Of a stretch of 5,369 bases of DNA, positions 1 through 4,800 are shown one piece after another. Every line of letters starts with the position of its first letter. Position 1 is the stretch's first letter. The stretch covers positions 1 to 5,369 of the forward strand of contig JAFRSL010000091.1 in the NCBI GenBank assembly GCA_017427625.1, in the 5' to 3' direction. Source of the DNA: Synergistaceae bacterium. GTDB taxonomy: Bacteria > Synergistota > Synergistia > Synergistales > Aminobacteriaceae. Under the pieces are notes generated by a model, which was not told where the DNA came from, searched no databases, and was given only the letters and a program-made list of their open reading frames with translations. The position numbers were made by a program, and so were the translations under genes.

Positions 1-752
1 CGTGCCTGATAGCGTACTGCCTCGATATTCTCCGTTGCCATGTCGTAGAGGGACTCGTATTCCTTCATGAGAACGTCAACTTCTGACTCTGTTACGGCGT
101 TCATGACATCGACAAGCTCACCGACCGGCCATGTGTTGACCTGCCAGCCGAGTTTTGCCTGAACTTCCACTTTGTCGCCCTCTGTAACAGCAACCTCCCT
201 CATGTTGTCGCCGAAACGCATGACCTTCAATGACTTCGAGAACTCCGCAGCAGCCGCGCTCCTCATCCAACGTCCGAGTCTTTCCTGAACGTCAGCGTCT
301 TGCCAGTATCCAGCGATGACCTTGCGGGGTGCTCTGAGCCTTGCGCCGATGAAGCCGTGCTCCCTGTCTCCGTGTGCGGCCTGATTGAGGTTCATGAAGT
401 CCATGTCGATCTCGTCGTTAGGGATTTCGCGGTTGTACTGAGTTGCGAAATGACACCATGCTTTCTGGAGGCTTGCGAGTCCGTTAATCCACATTTTTGA
501 CGGGCTGAAGGTGTGGCACCACGTGATGATTCCGGCGCACTTTGGGCTGTAGTTTGCTTCGCGGATTACGTCGGTGATCTCCTGATTGGTCTTTGCCGTA
601 ACTTTGTAGGTAACTTTGCAGGGGAGATTGCCTGAAGCGTTGAGGGTGTCGGCCATTTCCTGCGCTCTCTTTGCGACTGTCTCAAGGACTTCAGGGCCAT
701 AGAGGTACTGACTTCCTACGACGAACCAGAACTCATAATCTTTAAGGTTCAT
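1..752 (-). CDS. araA: L-arabinose isomerase, N-terminal half (cut by window edge)
   Basis: This enzyme interconverts L-arabinose and L-ribulose, the first cytoplasmic step of bacterial arabinose catabolism, using a divalent metal such as Mn2+. The 250 complete residues visible match the AraA family from the first residues: 'FWFVVGSQYLYGPEVLE' (8-24), 'HTFSPSKMWINGL' (80-92), 'IDMDFMNLNQAAHG' (115-128), 'GFIGARLR' (133-140) and 'RFGDNMREVAVTEGDKV' (179-195). The family is usually about 500 residues, so roughly half is present. The catalytic Glu and His residues known in E. coli AraA (around 306, 333, 350 and 450) lie beyond the left edge. The ATG at 750-752 follows an AAGGAG Shine-Dalgarno sequence (765-770) 12 bases away, and the conserved N-terminus begins directly after it. 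The gene lies 84 bases downstream of the ankyrin gene on the same strand, but a dyad and possible promoter in the gap suggest separate control. No frameshift is seen. The family call is secure. Confidence 0.97.
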   Translation of the reverse strand, partial: MNLKDYEFWFVVGSQYLYGPEVLETVAKRAQEMADTLNASGNLPCKVTYKVTAKTNQEITDVIREANYSPKCAGIITWCHTFSPSKMWINGLASLQKAWCHFATQYNREIPNDEIDMDFMNLNQAAHGDREHGFIGARLRAPRKVIAGYWQDADVQERLGRWMRSAAAAEFSKSLKVMRFGDNMREVAVTEGDKVEVQAKLGWQVNTWPVGELVDVMNAVTESEVDVLMKEYESLYDMATENIEAVRYQA

Positions 753-777
753 GATGAATATCTGCTCCTTCCGAAAA

Positions 778-808
778 TGTATATTATTGCGAATGACAAT
801 AGTATACA
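778..808. promoter_or_regulatory. Imperfect inverted repeat upstream of araA, candidate operator
   Basis: Two 12-base arms, TGTATATTATTG (778-789) and CAATAGTATACA (797-808), pair at 11 of 12 positions around a 7-base spacer. The dyad ends 25 bases before the araA start and covers the best -10 candidate (AGTATA on the plus strand, TATACT on the coding strand). Its length and position are typical of a dimeric repressor site. The regulator is unknown, although GntR-type regulators often bind sites with a GTATAC core. A transcript hairpin is possible, but the stem is AT-rich and followed by only four U residues, so a terminator is less likely. Confidence 0.5.
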
Positions 809-831
809 GCGTTTAGAGAATATTTTGTGCA
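801..831 (-). promoter_or_regulatory. Possible araA promoter
   Basis: On the coding (minus) strand, TATACT (801-806) is a good -10 hexamer. TGCACA (826-831) is a weak -35 with a 19-base spacer, which is longer than ideal. The predicted transcript would start about 42-45 bases upstream of the araA ATG and pass through the left arm of the dyad. The call rests on hexamer similarity only; araA could also be read through from the ankyrin gene. Confidence 0.28.
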
Positions 832-836
832 CTGAA

Positions 837-3800
837 TTAGGAGAAGAACCGCCCCACTGTGTTAACCACACTGCCTATTGTGCTGCGGACAGATATGGAG
901 CTTGCTCTGTCCAAGCGGCTCAAGGCTTCCGTTCCCTCAAGTTTTTTGTTTTCCCTCGCGAAGTCTATAGCGCGGTCTGACAACACTATGTCATTTTCAC
1001 CCTTATATTCGACCTCGACATTAGCCCCTGCGTCCAAGATAAGCGATAATACTTTAGGCCCCGCTTTTTTGGCCGCGTACATGAGAACAGTCATTCCGAT
1101 GTTATCCTTAACATTGACATCAGCATGGTGCTTCAGGAGAAGCTTCACTGTTTCAGTGTTATCGTTATATGCCGCTAACATCAAAGCCGTCCAGCCGTCA
1201 CTTTCTCTGGTGTCAACATAGGCACCGTGCAGCAGGAGAATTTCTGCAACTTCAGCGTAACCTTGCCTTGCTGCATACATTAAGCCCGTAAAGCCGTTTT
1301 TATCCTCAGCATCGACATTTGCTCCGCCCATTAAGGCTCTTTCGACTTCCTCAGCATCTCCAGACTTGCACAATTCCAGAAATTCCTCGTCATCTACCCA
1401 TTCAGTCCCTGAACTGTAATCTTCATCATCGTCATCCGTACTGCGGACAGATACAGAGCTTGCTCTCTCTAAGCGGCTCAAGGCTTCCGTTCCCTCAAGC
1501 TTTTCGTTTTCTCTCGCGAAGTCTATAGCGCGGTATGACTGTATTTCATCTTCATCCCTATATTCGATTTCGACATTGGCCCCGGCCTCCAAGAGAAGCG
1601 ACAATACTTTAGGCCCTGCATTTTTTGCCGCGTACATGAGGACAGTCACTCCTGTGTTATCCCTAGCGTTGACATCCGCATGGTGTTTCAGGAGAATCTT
1701 TACTGTCTCAGCGTAATCGTTACATGCCGCATATATTAAGCCTGTCCAACCGTCTTCGTCCTCAGCGTCGACATTTGCACCGCTCTTTAAGGCACGTTCA
1801 ACTTCTTCAGCGTCTCCAGACATGCACAACATCAGAAATTTCTCGTCATCTACCCATTCAGTCTCTGAATCTTCATCGTCATCTGTATCGCGGCTTACTC
1901 TCTCTAAGCGGCTTAAGGCTTCCGTTCCCTTCAGTTTGTCGTTTAGCCTCGCTAAATCTAAAGCGCGGTCTGACTTATATTCGACCTCGACATTAGCCCC
2001 TGCGTCCAATAGAAGCGATAGTACTTTGGGCCCAGCATTTTCTGCTGCGTACATGAGGACAGTCTTTCCTATGTTGTTCTTAGCATTGACATTTGCATGG
2101 TGCTTCAGGAGAAGTTTTACTGTTTCCACCTTATCGTTATATACCGCAAACATCAAAGCCGTCCAGCCCTTATTATTCTTAGCGTTAATATCCGCGCCAT
2201 ACAACAAGAGAAATTCTGCAACTTCTAATTGGCCTCTTATTGCCGCATACATTAAGCCTGTCCGACCGTATTCGTTCTTAGCATTGACATTTGCGCCGCT
2301 CCTTAATGCTTGTTCGACTTCTTCAGCACGTCCACACTCGCACAGCCTCAGAAATTCCTCGTCATCTACCCTTTCAGATTCTGCTTCAGGCTTCGAACCG
2401 TTGTCTTCTTCCTTATCACCTCCTGGTGTGAGCAATAAATTGAATTCCAAAATGAAATTCTGTGTAACATTATGTTCTGATGAAAACTTCTCTTCATCTC
2501 CTTCCAGTATACGTACAATATCTTTGTGGCCTTCCTGTCTTGCAACCTTCAAAGCTGTACCCCCGCTTACAGTCTTGGCATCTGTATCTGCGCCATGCCT
2601 TAGGAGGACTCTCACAAATTCAGGGTGGCCGCTGTATGCTGCTTGTATCAATGCCGTAGCACCGCTGTCATTCTTAGCGTTAACATTCGCACCGTACCTA
2701 AGGAGAAGTTCAGCAATGTCCGTATTGCCGGAGATAGCCGCCGCAATTAAAGCTGTATTGCCATCATTTGTCTTAGCGTTGACCTTTGCGCCGTTTTCCA
2801 GGAGAAGTTCTACGATTTCAGCGTTGCCTTGAGAAGCTGCTGCCATTAAAGCTGTATCGCCGTCATTCGTTTTGGCGTTGGCATTCGCGCCGTGCTTAAG
2901 GAGAAGTTCTATGATTTCAGCATTGTCATTGACTATTGCCGCCATTAAGGCCGTTACGCCATTTTCCTCTTGAGCTGTTACATTTGCGCCGTATTCAAGA
3001 AGGATTTCCGCCGCGCTGACGTGCCCCATAGCAGAAGCCACCATTAGAGCTGTCTCACCTTCGCGTCCTGTAGCGTTGACATTCGCACCGTTCCTTATGG
3101 CCTGCTCGATCCTTCTGGCATCGCCTGACTCGCACAGTTTCAGGAATTGCGCATCACTCATTGCAGGGGGCTTAGGTGCAGGGGCAGGTTTGGGCTTCAC
3201 TACAGCAGCTAACTCTTGCGCAAGGTCGGCGGCAGGCTTGGGCTTCACAGAAGGAGCGGGCTTTTGTGCAGGGGCAGTAACGGGCTTGGGTTTCGCAGAA
3301 GTAGCAGGCTTGGGCTTGACTGCAGGTTGAGGCTTTACATTCACGCTGTTGGAGCGCAGCAGGTTAACGATTCCTATACGGCCAAGCTCTTCTGCCAACG
3401 TTAAAGCTGTCCTGCCGTAATTATCCCTAGCGTTGACATCCGCGCCATGCTTAAGGAGAAGTTCTGCTGTTTCGGCGTTCCATGCCCACATTAAAGCTGT
3501 CCAACCATATGTATCCTTGATGTTGACATCCGCGCCATGTTTTAGGAGGAGATTTGTGATTTCTGGATTACCCGCCAGCATCAAAGCCGTCATTCCGCAT
3601 TTGTTCTGAGCGTTTACATTTATGCCATGATTCAGGAGAAGCTCTACGATTTTAGTGTGGCCTCTGAATGCTGCAAATATTAAAGCTGAATAGCCGTAAT
3701 TGTTCCTGACATTGATATTTTTGATGTGCTTCAGCAGAACACTAGTAACCTCTATGTAGCCGCTCCACACTGCTGACATTAACCCCATCCAGCCGACATA

Positions 3801-3896
3801 ACTCTTAGAGTTGACATCCATACCGTTCGCAATGGCTTGTTCAACTTTTTTGCTGTTGCCAGACCTGCATAACTTCAGGAAATCCGTGTCGTTCAC
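837..3896 (-). CDS. Multi-block ankyrin-repeat protein, 1019 residues
   Basis: A protein built almost entirely of ankyrin (ANK) repeats, the helix-turn-helix-loop fold that binds other proteins; partner and function are unknown. Five blocks each open with a capping motif of the form 'FLxLCxSGxxxxVExA': A (about 4-182), B (246-466), C (510-680), D (682-832) and E (834-1000). Canonical 33-residue repeats such as 'GxTALMxAaxxGxxEivelLLkhGAnvNak' follow each cap. A Lys/Pro/Ala linker (183-245) separates A from B, and an acidic linker (467-509) separates B from C. C, D and E are paralogues ending in 'GTEALSRLERxS', joined by Asp/Glu-rich spacers. I see no signal peptide, transmembrane segment or enzymatic domain, so it is probably cytoplasmic. 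The 19-residue tail (1001-1019) is not ankyrin. The start is GTG at 3894-3896: GGGGGAG (3906-3912) lies 9 bases upstream, and an in-frame stop lies just before, so no earlier start is possible. The stop is TAA. The family is certain; the role is not. Confidence 0.93.
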   Translation of the reverse strand: MNDTDFLKLCRSGNSKKVEQAIANGMDVNSKSYVGWMGLMSAVWSGYIEVTSVLLKHIKNINVRNNYGYSALIFAAFRGHTKIVELLLNHGINVNAQNKCGMTALMLAGNPEITNLLLKHGADVNIKDTYGWTALMWAWNAETAELLLKHGADVNARDNYGRTALTLAEELGRIGIVNLLRSNSVNVKPQPAVKPKPATSAKPKPVTAPAQKPAPSVKPKPAADLAQELAAVVKPKPAPAPKPPAMSDAQFLKLCESGDARRIEQAIRNGANVNATGREGETALMVASAMGHVSAAEILLEYGANVTAQEENGVTALMAAIVNDNAEIIELLLKHGANANAKTNDGDTALMAAASQGNAEIVELLLENGAKVNAKTNDGNTALIAAAISGNTDIAELLLRYGANVNAKNDSGATALIQAAYSGHPEFVRVLLRHGADTDAKTVSGGTALKVARQEGHKDIVRILEGDEEKFSSEHNVTQNFILEFNLLLTPGGDKEEDNGSKPEAESERVDDEEFLRLCECGRAEEVEQALRSGANVNAKNEYGRTGLMYAAIRGQLEVAEFLLLYGADINAKNNKGWTALMFAVYNDKVETVKLLLKHHANVNAKNNIGKTVLMYAAENAGPKVLSLLLDAGANVEVEYKSDRALDLARLNDKLKGTEALSRLERVSRDTDDDEDSETEWVDDEKFLMLCMSGDAEEVERALKSGANVDAEDEDGWTGLIYAACNDYAETVKILLKHHADVNARDNTGVTVLMYAAKNAGPKVLSLLLEAGANVEIEYRDEDEIQSYRAIDFARENEKLEGTEALSRLERASSVSVRSTDDDDEDYSSGTEWVDDEEFLELCKSGDAEEVERALMGGANVDAEDKNGFTGLMYAARQGYAEVAEILLLHGAYVDTRESDGWTALMLAAYNDNTETVKLLLKHHADVNVKDNIGMTVLMYAAKKAGPKVLSLILDAGANVEVEYKGENDIVLSDRAIDFARENKKLEGTEALSRLDRASSISVRSTIGSVVNTVGRFFS
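882..1397 (-). repeat. Ankyrin block E, third copy of tandem intragenic duplication
   Basis: This encodes residues 834-1005: the cap 'VDDEEFLELCKSGDAEEVER', three ANK repeats, then the block-ending segment 'AIDFARENKKLEGTEALSRL'. It is paralogous to blocks C and D. Its last 99 bases of coding sequence (883-981) differ from the matching part of block D (1441-1539) at about 8 positions, counted by eye, which indicates a fairly recent duplication or gene conversion. Confidence 0.85.
1398..1853 (-). repeat. Ankyrin block D, shortened second copy of tandem duplication
   Basis: This encodes residues 682-833. It has the same cap and end as blocks C and E, but only two central ANK repeats instead of three. 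Its first repeat starts like repeat 1 of C and E ('GWTGLIYAA') and ends like their repeat 2 ('CNDYAETVKILLKHHADVNA'). This is what loss of one 99-base unit by unequal recombination between neighbouring repeats would leave. Confidence 0.85.
1854..2369 (-). repeat. Ankyrin block C, first copy of tandem duplication
   Basis: This encodes residues 510-681: the cap 'VDDEEFLRLCECGRAEEVEQ', three ANK repeats, and the block-ending segment 'ALDLARLNDKLKGTEALSRL'. It is the most diverged of the three copies. It has a shorter insert before the ending segment ('EYKSDRALDL', against 'EYRDEDEIQSYRAIDF' in D), and it follows the acidic linker rather than a 'TEW' junction. Confidence 0.83.
2415..2424 (-). other. 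Perfect internal Shine-Dalgarno-like sequence inside the ankyrin gene
   Basis: On the coding strand this reads AGGAGGTGAT, the full complement of the conserved 16S rRNA 3' end, within codons 491-494 of the B-C linker. No in-frame ATG, GTG or TTG follows at a useful distance (the next codons read KEEDNG), so it does not obviously start a separate protein. It could cause ribosome pausing between blocks, or be the relic of a ribosome binding site from a once-separate downstream ankyrin gene. Confidence 0.6.
3162..3350 (-). repeat. Lys/Pro/Ala-rich linker between ankyrin blocks A and B
   Basis: Residues 183-245 are built from degenerate 'KPKPA' units ('VKPKPA', 'AKPKPV', 'SVKPKPA', 'VVKPKPAPAPKPP'), written at DNA level as repeated GGCTTGGGCTT-like stretches on the plus strand. 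Such sequences form stiff, extended spacers, as in the periplasmic part of TonB. Here there is no membrane anchor, so it is best read as a spacer separating two ankyrin blocks. Confidence 0.8.
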
Positions 3897-3905
3897 TGAA
3901 TAATT

Positions 3906-3912
3906 CTCCCCC
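3906..3912 (-). promoter_or_regulatory. Ribosome binding site of the ankyrin gene, fixing a GTG start
   Basis: GGGGGAG on the minus strand lies 9 bases before the GTG at 3894-3896. An in-frame TAA shortly upstream excludes any earlier start, and the next in-frame ATG (residue 26) would remove the first capping helix. GTG is therefore the only sensible start. Confidence 0.75.
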
Positions 3913-3947
3913 TGTAATTATCATGTTTTGTAATTATAGAATTATAG
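3913..3947 (-). promoter_or_regulatory. Possible ankyrin-gene promoter with short direct repeats
   Basis: The minus strand carries two TATAAT boxes (3933-3938 and 3941-3946), 8 bases apart, inside a tandem AATTATAG duplication on the plus strand (3932-3939, 3940-3947). TGTAATTAT also occurs twice (3913-3921 and 3929-3937), 16 bases apart. Either box could serve as a -10 about 37-50 bases before the start codon, but no good -35 stands upstream. The repeats could be a regulator site or simple AT-rich sequence. Confidence 0.35.
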
Positions 3948-3958
3948 TATTCTTAGCC

Positions 3959-3988
3959 TTACCTTCAGGCTTGTCTCGCTGGTATAAT
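3959..3988 (+). promoter_or_regulatory. Promoter of the MgtC-like gene (extended -10)
   Basis: TGGTATAAT (3980-3988) is a consensus -10 hexamer with the TGn extension. TTACCT (3959-3964) is a weak -35 with an 18-base spacer, which an extended -10 tolerates. Transcription would begin near 3995, giving a leader of about 25-30 bases. This is the best-formed promoter in the window. Confidence 0.6.
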
Positions 3989-4012
3989 TTTAATTTCAGC
4001 ATAGAATTTTTC

Positions 4013-4017
4013 GGGAG
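4013..4017 (+). promoter_or_regulatory. Ribosome binding site that argues for a TTG start
   Basis: GGGAG abuts the ATG at 4018 with no spacer, too close for that codon to pair with this site. It lies 9 bases before the in-frame TTG at 4027-4029. The other intact starts here (ilvE and the ankyrin gene) also use 9-base spacers. This favours TTG at 4027, which would remove three residues (MIF) from the longest reading. Confidence 0.5.
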
Positions 4018-4755
4018 ATGATTTTCTTGGGCAGCCCTTTCGTAAACGACCCTATAGCTCAGATTTTAGGAAAGTGGTCAGTTGACATTAACATTTACTC
4101 AGTCTCATTCCGTATAATCCTCGTGATAATTCTCGCGTCATTGATCGGCTGTGAGCGTTCGAGCAAGAGACATTCAGCGGGTTTGCGGACGTTCATAATC
4201 GTGTCAATGGCATGTGCATTGTCGGCCATGATTGATGTTTGCATACTCGCGGTGAATCCGAACGGTATCCCGATGATCTCTGCGGCATCTGTCGTATCCG
4301 TCGCAATGTTGAGCGGGAACTCAATACTCTTCAGCTCACGAAGCCAGATTAAGGGTCTCACTACATCGGCGGGGCTTTGGGCTTGCGGACTTGTAGGGCT
4401 TGCGGTCGGGGGCGGGCTGTATACGATTGCTTTGGCATCATTCGCGGCACTTATATTCTGCATCTCGCAATTACCGAAAGCCGAAGTAATCCTCAAAGAC
4501 AGGTCAAACCATTTCGAGCTTCACCTTGAATTGCGGAACAGCTATAATCTTCAGGATTTCGTTACTACTATCAGAAAGCTGGGAATGAAAATTGACGACA
4601 TCGAGTCCAACCCTGCCTACACAAATTCGGGTCTAAGCGTCTACTCCGTCTCAATAACGATAAGCGAGAGAGACTTCAAGACTTACAGAAGCCATGATGA
4701 TATTATAGAGGCATTACGTTCCCTCGATTATATTCACTATATTGAGGAAATATGA
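4018..4755 (+). CDS. Divergent MgtC/SapB-family membrane protein
   Basis: An inner-membrane protein of the MgtC/SapB family. Salmonella MgtC supports survival in macrophages and low Mg2+ and inhibits the F-type ATP synthase; most relatives have no known role. Family marks are 'RIILVIILASLIGCER' (32-47), 'SAGLRTF' (53-59) and 'GLTTSAGLWACGLVGLAVG' (113-131). Likely membrane segments are near 30-45, 58-79, 87-105, 114-131 and 133-151. A cytoplasmic C-terminal domain of about 90 residues (155-245), probably ACT-like as in longer relatives, ends the protein. The usual glycine motif 'GIGFLGAG' is replaced by 'SVAMLSGNSILF' (94-105), marking a divergent subfamily, so an MgtC-like role should not be assumed. 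The coordinates give the longest form (245 residues, ATG at 4018). The Shine-Dalgarno spacing favours the TTG at 4027 (242 residues). It is divergent from the ankyrin gene and 45 bases upstream of ilvE on the same strand. Confidence 0.88.
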   Translation: MIFLGSPFVNDPIAQILGKWSVDINIYSVSFRIILVIILASLIGCERSSKRHSAGLRTFIIVSMACALSAMIDVCILAVNPNGIPMISAASVVSVAMLSGNSILFSSRSQIKGLTTSAGLWACGLVGLAVGGGLYTIALASFAALIFCISQLPKAEVILKDRSNHFELHLELRNSYNLQDFVTTIRKLGMKIDDIESNPAYTNSGLSVYSVSITISERDFKTYRSHDDIIEALRSLDYIHYIEEI

Positions 4756-4772
4756 GTTAGAATATAATATTC
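4742..4772 (+). promoter_or_regulatory. Possible ilvE promoter overlapping a palindrome
   Basis: A consensus TATAAT (4763-4768) sits inside the perfect odd-length palindrome GAATATAATATTC (4760-4772). TTGAGG (4742-4747) could be a -35, but the 15-base spacer is short and the hexamer overlaps the end of the upstream gene. The palindrome could be a regulator site or chance in AT-rich DNA. ilvE may alternatively, or also, be co-transcribed with the MgtC-like gene. Confidence 0.35.
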
Positions 4773-4800
4773 AGAAATCCGCACAAAGGAGAAAATTCAT

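Noticed and set aside
300..500. A plus-strand open frame opposite araA
   Set aside because: It is antisense to conserved L-arabinose isomerase sequence and has no ribosome binding site or recognisable product.
778..808. The araA upstream dyad as a rho-independent terminator of the ankyrin gene
   Set aside because: The stem is mostly A-T pairs, the loop is 7 bases and only four T residues follow on the coding strand, so it is weak as a terminator; its place at a -10 box fits an operator better.
1822..2832. A 336-codon plus-strand open frame opposite the ankyrin gene
   Set aside because: It lies wholly antisense to clear ankyrin repeats. Its Ser/Leu/Ala-rich translation shows the repeat periodicity of the opposite strand, and it matches no family I recognise.
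3076..3330. A Gly/Ala-rich plus-strand open frame
   Set aside because: It is the mirror of the Lys/Pro/Ala linker on the other strand; the 'AGLGF' units are its reverse-complement artefact.
882..3887. The regular roughly 99-base spacing as a CRISPR array or noncoding satellite
   Set aside because: The units are translated in one uninterrupted frame as 33-residue ankyrin repeats, with no constant repeat or variable spacer pattern.
837..3896. The ankyrin protein as a secreted effector or toxin
   Set aside because: There is no signal peptide, catalytic domain, secretion-system gene or immunity gene in the window to support it.
4095..4496. A minus-strand open frame inside the MgtC-like gene
   Set aside because: It is antisense to well-conserved MgtC motifs and is explained by the absence of stops in the opposite strand.
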